A DNA stretch of 53,895 nucleotides from Plantago elongata (lineage: Eukaryota > Streptophyta > Magnoliopsida > Lamiales > Plantaginaceae): NCBI GenBank assembly GCA_036897095.1, contig JAYMSP010000398.1:1-53895 (forward strand), read 5' to 3'. How positions within the stretch are numbered: position 1 is the first letter of the stretch; each line of letters opens with the position of its first letter. Shown here piece by piece: positions 10,488 through 20,132 of this stretch. The position numbers and the translations under genes were made by a program. The notes beneath the pieces were generated by a model that was not told the DNA's origin, searched no databases, and was given only the letters and a program-made list of their open reading frames with translations.

Positions 10488-11223
10488 AGTAATAATTAAC
10501 TGGAAACAAGTGTCATGATCTCAAGTTTTGATTGTTGTCAATGATATTGGACTATCAATTCTTTCATGTGGATATGTTTTTTCTGAAACTTGTTGCTAGA
10601 CTAGGCTTGAACATCTTACTCTCAAACAAATGTGCAATATATCCACTGCCAAATTTTATGTGGTGGCTTAGCAATTCCATCTCACGTATCATTTCCTACA
10701 GTGTACTGCAGGATTTACTATCATTGATGCATTTGGCTGTCTCTTACCCAAACATAGATACCCTGCAATTCCTTGTACTATATAACTTGATGTGCTCCGA
10801 AATTTGGTCACCATCTCTGTCAGCCTTACACACAAGAATAAGTTCAGATTATATCTCAAGGCATGTACTATGCTAATGTGATTATTTAAAACAAATTATT
10901 TATTTATTGGACTGGGGTTTATCGTAATGAACCATGTGAGGTGCATCTGACTTGTCCTGTCTTATCCTTATGACTCTTCTAGTTCATATATCTTCTCTAA
11001 ACTGTTGGAAATGTCAACCTCATTTAAGACCTTTTGCCAGAATACAAGTTAATAGTCAATTGATTTTGAATAACCTTTCCAAGAGAAAAGGCAGCCAAAG
11101 GGAAACTTCAAGGTAATGAAATTTCAAGTTTCAAACTTTGAACACACACAATCTTAACACAATTTTCCAGGTCAAGGTTTGATCTTCCTCTGGTTTTTTC
11201 CACATCTTTATTTTTATTATTTT
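10488..11223. other. VDAC 3' flank, nothing assigned
   Basis: Probable former 3' UTR and downstream flank of the porin gene. A 114-codon open frame at 10532-10876 has no family resemblance and leucine/serine-rich chance composition, so I do not call it a gene. AATAAA-like polyadenylation signals are loosely present but not decisive. Confidence 0.4.
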
Positions 11224-11455
11224 CCTTACTGGAAGGTCGTTTACCACTAACTTTTCAATTAGACTTTCAGCTCTATGAACTTATTTTTGATAAAAAGATC
11301 GTTACGTGAACACCCCAGCTTCTTAAACAAGCTAACTGAAAACCAAGCTGATTTAAAAATCTAATCAAGTTAATTTGTTGAAAAAAAAAACACCTGACCA
11401 ACTACTAGCTACATTTTTAACTACCAGCTAACTTTCCAGTTAATTTTGTTGAACA
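11224..11455. mobile_element. MITE-like copy with AAGCTAG motifs, family also at 25.5 kb
   Basis: This block (TTACCACTAACTTTTCAATT, then TTACGTGAACACC, then TTAAACAAGCTAACTGA, then CCAGTTAATTTTGTTGAACA) matches one arm of the palindromic element at 25472-25790 over most of its length. The shared order of motifs in both places shows a dispersed non-autonomous DNA transposon family. The superfamily is not clear. The right edge of this copy (AACATACCCTA) lies in the middle of the other copy, so one of the two is compound or truncated. Confidence 0.55.
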
Positions 11456-11489
11456 TACCCTAAATCACTCCCCAAACAAAAATGTCTAG

Positions 11490-11742
11490 GGGGCTGATTG
11501 GAGTAGCATCCAAATGCCCGTTTGGATGCTACTCGGGAATTTTGTCTTTGTTATGACATTTAAATGCCGAAGATCGAAATGCCTCTACAGTAGCAACATT
11601 TTTCTCTACCTATATAACAAATCTATAATACCCTATCCAATTACAATTCTATACCAAATACAATTTTAACAATTCCACTACAATTCCGATCACTATTCAG
11701 GCATTTAAATCGGAGCATTTAAGTCGCATGCCAATCAAAACC
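11490..11742. mobile_element. Tourist-like MITE (PIF/Harbinger-derived), 253 bp
   Basis: The element begins GGGGCTGATTGG and ends CCAATCAAAACC, imperfect terminal inverted repeats, and is flanked by TAG on both sides (11487-11489 and 11743-11745). It contains a perfect 12-bp hairpin, GTAGCATCCAAA/TTTGGATGCTAC, near its left end. Its length, ends and 3-bp flank fit Tourist-type MITEs mobilised by Harbinger transposases. Confidence 0.65.
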
Positions 11743-11745
11743 TAG

Positions 11746-12270
11746 ATTTATTTCTATCTTTCTGTAGTAGGCATGGACTGGTAGAACATGTGACTAATGA
11801 GTGTTAATTTAAGAGGACATTTGTCTAGTTAGACCTTAACTTGAGGAGTGTCTTAGGAGTTATCCAAATGAACCATGTGATTGTGAGATGTATCTGAGTA
11901 CCTGACACTTTTTTTGTGTCTTATCCATTTAAATCTTATTTATATTAGTATCAAAACTCAATCTCATAACATTATTTAAGAACTTGAGCTGAATACAGTT
12001 GAGCTAATAGAGTATTAGATCTTGTATAACCTGGTGCCAAGAGTAAGAGCAGCGATAAGGGAAAAGTCCCAACTTAAGATTGATACTCCAATTTTAAAAT
12101 TCCAACTGTTACATAAATCTATAGAAAAGTGTAACAATCTATTCCAAGTAAATCTATAATAAAGACATTGTGTATACAGGGAATATCTTCTAAATCATGA
12201 ATCTCAATTCAATTCTGATACCCAGAACAGAAATTCATCAATTACTAAGTGAACCGTAGTGAAGAGCACT
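11746..12270. other. intergenic region between MITE and F-box gene end
   Basis: AT-rich sequence that includes the likely 3' untranslated region of the minus-strand F-box gene just above 12100-12270. No further gene or repeat is seen. Confidence 0.4.
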
Positions 12271-13347
12271 CTACAGAGCACTACCATAAAGGCGAGGCTT
12301 AAACGAAAACCACCTGAAGCCACAACTCCATTTTTCAGGCAAAGAAGGGCACTTAGGCAGCCAGTGCCATGTGCTCTTGGAAACCTTGTAGTACAGTATC
12401 TCAGGCCAATTTAAGCAGCAAAGGCATATCAGCCCTTGGTGCAAAAAACAATACACATGCTCATAATTATGATAACATACAGACACAAACTTTCTGTACA
12501 CCATATCAGGCATACTGTCAACCTCCACCCAATTCTCACCATCTTCACTCATCTCCCACACTTTCACACTTCTACAAATCCCACTAAACCCAATCCCTCC
12601 TATCAAGTACAACTTTTGTTCCTCATCACTCACCAACCGAGCGAAAGTCAATCCATTTGGTAACCCGATGTCCGGTCTTTCCCACTTCCCACTCTCCAAG
12701 TCGAAGCAGGCGATAGTAAAAGGCTCGGGAGTGGTAAAATATACACATCCGTTGTAAAATGCTCCCTTTTGATCACATCTTTCATTCAAAGTCCTGCTGA
12801 ACCCCTCAAACTGTTGCCAGGTTTCAACTATAGAGTCGTAAATTAGAACGCAAGTGGATGATCCGGCGGTGGTCATTACAAATAGCTTGTAAACGTTTGA
12901 AAATGATACAAAAGTGAGTAACTCGAACTCAAAAGGGCTCGAAGGGAACTTGACCAGGCGGAAGGACCTCGCAACGAGATTGTATATGATGAAGACGGAT
13001 GATCTTGGGATGGAAATACAGAGCAGTCCATTGGATGATGAAATGAGATTAGAAGATGTACTCGAAAGTATTGGAGGTAAAGAAAGCTGTGTGTTGCACC
13101 AGGAGTTGAGCACTGTGTTGAAAAGTGGACATCCTTCTTGGAACTGAGGGTGCGAAAGGAAAATGAAGGAAGAGAAAGGCGATGCACTCATGGAGTGTTT
13201 GGATATGAAGCAAGGAGCGTATACAAGGGAGTTGAACCGTTTGCAGGTTGTACGAAGCCGGAGGAACGTTTTCAGCGGTATGAATGTGAGGATCCGGTCG
13301 AGGAGATGCTCCGGTAACTGGCTCCATATTCCTGGATCCATTCTCAT
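12271..13347 (-). CDS. F-box/kelch-type protein (At5g43190-like)
   Basis: An intact single-exon gene of about 358 residues. An N-terminal F-box (about residues 5-45: MDPGIWSQLPEHLLDRILTF, LKTFLRLRTTCKRFNSL) should bind SKP1 in an SCF ubiquitin ligase. The remaining 300 residues are a beta-rich substrate-binding region of F-box/kelch proteins, with repeats around YNLVARSFRLVKFP, CFDLESGKWERPDIGLP, KLYLIGGIGFSGICRSV and WLPKCPSL. The architecture resembles UFO and At5g43190; I favour the latter group because the C-terminal half differs from UFO as I recall it. The first in-frame ATG is at 13347, with a second at 13341 that starts MDPGIW and has the better initiation context. A CAG|GTAGAAATGAG junction just upstream could be an intron border in the 5' UTR. 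The substrate is unknown. Confidence 0.85.
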   Translation of the reverse strand: MRMDPGIWSQLPEHLLDRILTFIPLKTFLRLRTTCKRFNSLVYAPCFISKHSMSASPFSSFIFLSHPQFQEGCPLFNTVLNSWCNTQLSLPPILSSTSSNLISSSNGLLCISIPRSSVFIIYNLVARSFRLVKFPSSPFEFELLTFVSFSNVYKLFVMTTAGSSTCVLIYDSIVETWQQFEGFSRTLNERCDQKGAFYNGCVYFTTPEPFTIACFDLESGKWERPDIGLPNGLTFARLVSDEEQKLYLIGGIGFSGICRSVKVWEMSEDGENWVEVDSMPDMVYRKFVSVCYHNYEHVYCFLHQGLICLCCLNWPEILYYKVSKSTWHWLPKCPSLPEKWSCGFRWFSFKPRLYGSAL

Positions 13348-13816
13348 TTCTACCTGTGACAAGAAAGTTTGTTGATCTTTGTTTACATCTGAAATGTTGA
13401 TATCAATTATCAAGGAAGGTTATGGACTTATGATATTGAAAACAACGTGTATGTCATGGTTTGATGGTTGGGTGTAAATAGCATGAAATGTTAGGTTGGA
13501 CTTGGATGATATATGACAAGTTGGGCGGTTTGTTTATAATGCGTGGGAACCAATTGCATTAATGTCAGACTTTTAGGCCATTTTTTTAGGCTGCTTTACT
13601 TAATACATCGATGGAGCAAGTCTTCTCATGTGTTCTGTCTGTAGTGAGACTGCGTGTAAATTGTGCAAATTTCTCTCTTGAGACTTCTAGTAGCTAAGCT
13701 ACATTTAAGGACTTTTCATGTGCTATGAGCACAGTAGGATAGTTATAATCTCTCTCTAATAATATGCTAATAAATCCCTTACTTTCTCGCTCTCAAAATA
13801 ATTCGAGGAGTTCTTA
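13348..13816. other. upstream region of the F-box gene
   Basis: Likely promoter and 5' untranslated region of the minus-strand F-box gene. No coding signal on either strand. I cannot point to a specific TATA box or operator with confidence. Confidence 0.4.
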
Positions 13817-14170
13817 GGGTGAATTACATCTACCACCCATGTTAGATTCGTTTGTTACAGATGGCTACCACCCAGATCAACAATGACATGCAAGTCCTAG
13901 TAGATAAAAATCAATTACATCCAGGTCCACGAATTTGACTTTCGGCGACCTTAAACCCGGAAAAGTCATTTTTGCCCCTGTTTGAATTTCATATTTTGCA
14001 TTTGGCCAAACAACCTTAAGTTTACAACTGTCACGTGAGGATCACATGAGGACCTGGATGTAATTGATTTAAATGTAAATACATAAAACGTAAAAAAGAG
14101 AAGAAAAAAGTCATCGGAGCTTGAATTTAAATTAGATCGGAGCTTAAAAATAACAAAACACAGAAAAATT

Positions 14171-14494
14171 GAAGCCAACAAACCTTCTTCTGTCCAATTT
14201 TGAGTAAATCATGGAAGGGACTCTCGATTTAATTCCCAGTCGTGGTGGTTGTGGGTGGCTGGAGAATGGTGGATTTATGGAAGGCGGAGGTGCAGTGGTG
14301 GGTAGAGGAGGGGTGGAAGGGTGGTGGATCTTGAAGCCAACAAACCTTCTTCTGTCCAATTTTGAGTAAATCATGGAAGGGACTCTCGATTTAATTCCCA
14401 GTCGTGGTGGTTGTGGGTGGCTGGAGAATGGTGGATTTATGGAAGGCGGAGGTGCAGTGGTGGGTAGAGGAGTGGTGGAAGGGTGGTGGATCTT
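14171..14494. repeat. 162-bp perfect-register tandem duplication
   Basis: 14171-14332 and 14333-14494 are two copies of a 162-bp unit starting GAAGCCAACAAACC and ending GTGGTGGATCTT. By eye they differ at a single base (AGGAGGGGTGG against AGGAGTGGTGG). Such identity means a very recent duplication. Confidence 0.92.
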
Positions 14495-14567
14495 CAGATC
14501 TGGTTGTGGTGCGGTGGGAGGGACGGTGGTTGTGCGGTTGTTGTGGAAGAACGGTGGTGAAAAGAGG

Positions 14568-14778
14568 GCGGTGCGGTGGTGGGAGGGCAGTGACGATGGA
14601 AGCTGGAGATGGGTGATGCTATGATCGGAAGAAGGTCGGGTGGTGGTGAGGCGGCGATATGAGGTAAGTCGGCGGTGCGGTGGTGGGAGGGCAGTGACGA
14701 TGGAAGTTGGAGATGGGTGGTGCTGCTATCGGAATAAGGTCGGGCGATGGTGGTGAGGCGGCGATATGAGGTAAGTCG
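14568..14778. repeat. tandem duplication of a 104/107-bp GGTGG-rich unit
   Basis: Two adjacent copies (14568-14671 and 14672-14778) start GCGGTGCGGTGGTGGGAGGG and end GAGGTAAGTCG. They differ by several substitutions and small indels and are older than the neighbouring 162-bp duplication. Confidence 0.9.
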
Positions 14779-15050
14779 ACTCGCGAAGACACCCAAACTC
14801 GCCGCCGGTTATGGTGCGAAGACGGAAGAAGATGTTTTGGCGGGTGGAAGAAGATGAATTGGTACTGTAATTTTTTCAAACCGAGTAAGTAAAAGTGAAA
14901 AGAATTGGCTAAGGTCGTGTTTGGTTTGCAAGTAAAATAAATAGTGAATTAACCTGATCAACGTAAATGGATCTGGATGTAATTTTTGATTTAAGTGGAC
15001 CCATCTGCAACATGAACATCTAACAGGGGTATATGTAATTATAAGTTCAC

Positions 15051-17311
15051 ATTTTCACAAAACACAGATGCTAACATCTGTTTTTAAGATGCAAACATGC
15101 TCGTTCTTGATCCTTAATTGTAGCATCCAATAATATCCCACTTGCACAAGTATCATATTTCCACTTGTAGTCCTACAATAGACTTGACATATTTAAAACT
15201 TGTAACCAACTGGTAAGCTTGTATGCTATTTTTCCTCGCGTTATATAACTCGGCACAATCTTCCCAACTAATTTCATGTCATCATATGAGATATGTCACC
15301 TTTCTTACCCAGATCAATTATGGAGGGAATGGCATTTTTCGATCTTAAGTTTGGGTTAAATGGCGTATGCAGTATCACATTCGACGGTTATGTGAGTCTT
15401 GATCCTTGCGTTTGTAAAATGTGGCGTCCGCAGTCTTTTTCGGTGACGTGGCACTCGGGTCAATGGTTGTGGCTCGACTTTGACTGTCATCTCACTTGCC
15501 ACGTCATAATTTCACCAGAAGATTTCTTGTTCAAGGTTCTTAAAAGCATGGTTAGTATGTTCGCACAATCATTGGTTTTGTTGTTCTTCTTTCTTTGATT
15601 TTCTTTTCCCTTGTATAGAGATGACTTTTTGTGGCTATGTTATTCTTTCTCTTCAATTATAATTCTTTTGTTTGGTATATACCACTTTACGGAATCAGAG
15701 CTACTTGCTAATCGATATATATAGTATAGTTCAAATTTAATTTGGTTTCATTGTATGAAATCTGTTGACATTGAACAAGTATTAGAAAGAATAGCAAATT
15801 CAATATCTCTTGTGGACATGAATAAATAAAATAATGAGATTGATTTCTTATTTTGCACCTGAAACACTCTTATTCTAATCATTATAATTGATTATCTATA
15901 TTTTCACTTGAGAGTACTACTGGTGTATAAAATGTTAACTTGTCTCCTCCCGAGTCAGGTTCCAATACCAAGCTTGCATTACCAAGAGAGAAGTCAATCC
16001 GGTGAACGCAAATATTATGTGTGACACGTTTTCTATTTTAATCTCGGTAAATTTCACACACTACATAAATGTATTGATCGAAAGTGTTAATTTTGCATTG
16101 AAATTATCTCCATGTCATAAACCTTTGTACACTAAAATTGATATATAATTTTAGTAAAATTTAAAATAAATTGTGAAAGGGAAAGATGTGGTAGAAAGCC
16201 AAAATATGTTAATTAATGTGTAATATAAGATTGTTTATTTTTTATTGAACAGTAATAGATTTTTCATTTTATTAAAATATAAAATTCTACAAAATATTTA
16301 TAAATCGTGATAGTTCAATGGGATGAAAAATATATTTTACCACACTGAATTTTTGTAAATTATTCATACATTAATTTTAAATTCATAATATTTAAAGGGA
16401 GTATCTTACGATGCGAGTTTCATTAAAGATGTTCATGTTCGATGAATATATACTTTTAAATAATACAAAGACTTGTAAAAGTCTAAATTTTTATGAGAGT
16501 TTTGAGAGTATTACAATATTGTATACTAATTATACAGCGCTGCGTGTAAATTATAATTTTTTGTATATTTATAAATTATGTATTATTATAATTAATTATA
16601 TAACTGAATCTTTTTGTATATGACTCTTTAAACTTTAAGATCTCTCAATAGAGCTTATCTTTAAATAAAGCTCAATTTCTCCTTTAACTAACACAATCAT
16701 GATTAATCTCTTTCGACTTCTAGTAGCTGTATATATCTAAGGACTTTTCATGTGCTATTAAGAAATTCTGGGAAAGTATTTCTAATGGTAAGATTGTAAT
16801 CTATCCTAACAAACAACGTACTCATATCTCAATTTAAATCAATTCTTGATTTCTCCAAATCCCAATCCAATCTTTAATCCTTATCAACTAGTCATCACAA
16901 TTCAGAATCCCGTAGAACTCTAACTGTACACCAAATCAAGTAATGTTCGATCCATCCAATATATATATACATGTAGGGTACATCAAAACTCGTTTAGTAG
17001 CTTTCTTCTCCATCAACAATCAATAATTCAACAAACAATGGAACAAACACCCAAAATCTCCATTGCTTGCCCGTAACAGAGACACCAAAGAAGGCCGAAT
17101 TGAGAGTTGCACGGACACAAGTGTAGGAGAGGCACCGCACTTGCTCCCCTCAATTTTGACCATGAAATACTTATTATACCCCTTTCAAATATTATAAAAG
17201 AATATTGATATATTTAGCAAGAATAAATTATGAAATAATTTGGTACAACTCAGCTAGTGCACCTATTTTTCATAAAATTTTCCCTGCCAAATGATCACAA
17301 ATTCGATTCTC
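15051..17311. other. AT-rich intergenic region
   Basis: No supported gene. An open frame at 15293-15598 (101 codons) has no family resemblance, and a frame at 16411-16623 is an AT-rich chance frame. At 16965-17040 there is a promoter-like arrangement: a TATATATATAC tract, then a CA-rich leader ending CAACAAACAATGG at 17038. Only twelve codons follow before a stop. See the finding on the LEA_2 gene. Confidence 0.4.
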
Positions 17312-17630
17312 AGTAGTGCTAAATTTTCCAACCATTTTGTTATATTGTTTTCTACCATTTACTTGATATTTTTCATTGTTTCTTTATGATTTAGTAACAT
17401 TTTTTTTATTATTTTTTCTTTTTTAATGTTCTTTTAGTTTACATTTCACAATCATATTTTATAAATACTTAGTAGTGCTAGATTTTCCAACCATTTTGTT
17501 TATATTGTTTTCTACCATTTACTTGATATTTTTCATTATTTCTTTATGATTCAGTAACATTTTATTATTATTTTTCTCTTTCTTAATGTTCTTTTAGTTT
17601 ACATTTCACAATCATATTTTATAAATACTT
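17312..17630. repeat. 159/160-bp tandem duplication
   Basis: Two adjacent copies (17312-17470 and 17471-17630) begin AGTAGTGCTA and end ATAAATACTT. Differences are limited to a few substitutions and length changes in T runs. The duplication sits about 300 bp upstream of the LEA_2 start codon. Confidence 0.92.
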
Positions 17631-17930
17631 AACTTTATTTTTTAAGTCTCTTTATTTCTTTAATTTTTCTATTCAATGGTAAATTCATTTGCTTAATATA
17701 CTTAAAAAAATTTATTCAATCTAAACAAAGCTATATTATATCTAATTCCTCCCGTTTATAAGCACATAATTTAAAAATTATAGTCTAAACATTATTCTTT
17801 ACTATGTGAGTTTTGAAAACGTAATTTTTATTAGTTATTAATAATGAAATTTTTTAATTAAATTTATAGTAAAAAAATTCGCTACCCCGACATATATTTC
17901 TGCGTCCGTCCGTCCCTGCTCACATGGGGA

Positions 17931-18476
17931 ATGGTTACAGTTTTTTGTTGGGTAATGGGTTTTACGATGATGTACTATCTCGCTGCGGAATATGACAAAG
18001 AGTATCCAAACTTTACAGTTCAATCTGTTTCAGTTAGATTGCCGGGAAGCACGATCAATAACACAACAACAGCAGAGTGGAGTGTTGTGTTCTCTGTCAG
18101 GAATGTGAACCACTACACCATCATAGATTACCAAAACATTACTGCCTATGTTAAGTCCCTGTCAGGCGACTCAACAACTGCAGTTTTCCTTGGATTTCAA
18201 CAACATCCATCCCTACGCTATACTAAGATGATGAACTTTACGGTTTACGGGACACTTCCACGACTAGGCAATGCGACAAATGGCTTGGTTGATTTGCCGT
18301 TTGATGTTAATTTTCGAGCTGATCTGAGGATCTTGCATTGGACGTCTATGAAGCCGAAACTAAATGTTGCCGAGTCTATTTGTAGTCATTTGAAAGTTCA
18401 GTTAGGGCCTTACCAGACCGAAGGGACTCTATTAGGAGGAGATGTCACTTGCTATTATGAATCAGCAATTTATTAA
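17931..18476 (+). CDS. LEA_2 / NDR1-HIN1-like (NHL) membrane protein
   Basis: A 181-residue protein. A hydrophobic segment at residues 1-19 (MVTVFCWVMGFTMMYYLAA) looks like the single transmembrane anchor of NHL proteins. A LEA_2/WHy-type beta domain follows (FTVQSVSVRLPGS, EWSVVFSVRNVNHYTIIDY, ITAYVKSLSG, DVNFRADLRI), with a C-terminal CSHLKVQLG segment. Several N-glycosylation sequons (NNTT, NIT, NFT, NAT) lie on the presumed outer face. Family members sit at the plasma membrane and some act in defence or stress. Usual NHL proteins have a basic cytosolic tail of 30-60 residues before the anchor; here none precedes the ATG and the frame is closed by a TAA at 17859. The gene may be 5'-truncated or have an unrecognised first exon. 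Confidence 0.7.
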   Translation: MVTVFCWVMGFTMMYYLAAEYDKEYPNFTVQSVSVRLPGSTINNTTTAEWSVVFSVRNVNHYTIIDYQNITAYVKSLSGDSTTAVFLGFQQHPSLRYTKMMNFTVYGTLPRLGNATNGLVDLPFDVNFRADLRILHWTSMKPKLNVAESICSHLKVQLGPYQTEGTLLGGDVTCYYESAIY

Positions 18477-20132
18477 TCCTTTTAGTTTTCACCTATGCAG
18501 TGCATTTTTTCATGATTGATTTTCCTACATTTTGTTTTTTTCTATAACTTGTATACACTACATTAAGATAATAATATACTAACTCTTATAAAAGTACTAT
18601 CACATTTTGAAGTCCGGAGATAATTCCTAATTCTTTAAACATATAATCCAGCTTTTATATAAATATCATGTGTTTTAGTTTCATATGATTTAGTTTTTCG
18701 ATGTTATATATTTATGTTGTGTATTTGTGTTGAATTGTCTGTTAGTATTTATTTTATAATACATTGTCTAATGTCTAGTTTTGTAAATGATTTTGTTTAT
18801 TACTTGTGCAAAAATTTCATTCGATGTAATATAATTGTCTATGTTATCTAGTTTTTACATTATATTGACTAGTTTATAAAAAGAATGTTCTAATGTTTTA
18901 CATGATATTAAATTTATAATATTGTTTAATTTTTACATGGTATTATCTTGTTTTTTTTTTAATAAATCCGGATCAAATGATCCGCAAAAAAATCATCAAA
19001 AGTCAAATTGAAAAAAGACTGTTTAATTTTATCATTAGAGGGACATTTTATCTCTCTCATATATGTAGAGTTCCCTTACAATACGAAACACTAGACTGAA
19101 ATTACATAACCATTAAGATAATAATCATTATACGAAGAGTGAATATCTCACTAGTATTCCAACTCTTATTTTTTATTACATAAGTGCATGTTGTCATGTT
19201 GAATATACAAACATGGAATTGACTAATCATAGTACTACGGAACATTGTTGCTAACAACAGTACACGATTTAAAAGTGGACAAGTGGCATAATTTAAATAT
19301 AAAGAACTAATTTACCACCAATTTAAATTATCTTTAGAATTTTAATAATACAATTAAATTTATAAAATTAACCCTCATAAATTGTCAATTTATATTTGCC
19401 CAAAAACCTTCTTTCTTCTCAAAATTCCCAACCACCACTTCACCTTCCCTTTTTTCTTACACCAGCATCTCTACCACCATAATAACCGGAGCTCCGACGA
19501 ATTGTTTTCAATAGACACACCACCATCTCTAATCAGCTTCCATGGAATCGAGCTTCCATGGTCTAAAGCTCGACTGAGCTTCATCACCGGAGCTCCGGTG
19601 AAGTAGCGAAACTTCACCGGAGTTCCGGTCCCTTAAAAAAAAGTAAAATGGGGTGTTTTGTGAATTTTCTAATTATTGTTGAATTGATTTTGAATTGTTT
19701 TCGTAAATTTTGTTAAGGCTAGAATATAAAGTATGTGTAAGTAATTAACCATATAATATATTTTATTATTATGAAACAATGCGACACCATAATCATATTG
19801 ATAAAAAATGAACGGTGAAGATTGAATCTTGAATTGATCTAATAGTTTACATCATAGTTAATGCAACGGTACTATACATGCCTTACAAACATTACTCTTA
19901 TACACCATTATAGTAGTAAATAGTAATGGACAATAATATTTTGTTCTATACAAACAAACAGCTCAGTTTTTCCTTTATTGACCCAAAAATGCTTCATCTC
20001 TTAACATGTTTGCACATTGGGCAGTCGATAACTAGACGTTCATTTGATAACACTAGGCTAGAGTAGATCTAGTATGTTTTATTCAACAAGTGCACAACCT
20101 AGGTACATCAACGAAAATACAAATACGTAACA
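18477..20132. other. intergenic region between LEA_2 and CSA genes
   Basis: Very AT-rich and without a supported gene. A 74-codon frame at 19382-19606 has chance composition. The segment at 19480-19640 is distinct: GC-richer, with repeated CCGGAGCTCCGG-type palindromes. The last few hundred bases above 20000 are the likely 3' UTR of the minus-strand CSA gene. Confidence 0.45.
19485..19640. repeat. cluster of CCGGAGCTCCGG palindromes
   Basis: ACCGGAGCTCCGACG, TCACCGGAGCTCCGGTGAAG and TTCACCGGAGTTCCGGT occur within 130 bp, together with inverted CCATGGAATCGAGCTTCCATGG. The sequence can fold into several hairpins and contrasts sharply with the AT-rich surroundings. It is probably part of a small non-autonomous transposon whose ends I could not define. 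Confidence 0.5.

Larger units (their letters stand above)
13817..15050. mobile_element. MULE-like element, about 1.23 kb, no transposase
   Basis: The ends form imperfect inverted repeats of about 100 bp. The left reads GGGTGAATTACATCTACC, TGTTAGATTCGTTTGTTACAGATGG. The reverse complement of the right reads TAATTACATATACCCC, TGTTAGATGTTCATGTTGCAGATGG. A second shared inner block is ATTACATCCAGGTCC/ATTACATCCAGATCC. Flanking 9-mers GAGTTCTTA (13808-13816) and AAGTTCACA (beginning near 15044) match at six of nine positions, which would fit an aged Mutator target duplication. The interior is GGTGG-rich and tandemly duplicated. No transposase frame is present, so it is non-autonomous. Confidence 0.6.

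Noticed and set aside
10532..10876. 114-codon open frame downstream of VDAC
   Set aside because: No family resemblance, no conserved motif, and it lies in the former 3' flank of the porin gene. Its composition is what AT-rich DNA gives by chance.
13348..13413. longer F-box protein starting at 13413
   Set aside because: The codon there is TTG, not ATG. The first in-frame ATG is at 13347, and a CAG|GTAGAA junction between them suggests untranslated or intronic sequence.
14373..14879. long open frames on both strands of the GGTGG-rich core
   Set aside because: They arise from trinucleotide-biased tandem repeats (Gly/Trp/Val on plus, Pro/Ser/His on minus) and are broken outside the repeats.
15293..15598. 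101-codon open frame between the MULE-like element and the LEA_2 gene
   Set aside because: Trp- and Cys-rich translation with a hydrophobic tail, no recognisable domain and no convincing promoter. It could be transposon-derived, but I cannot support a gene.
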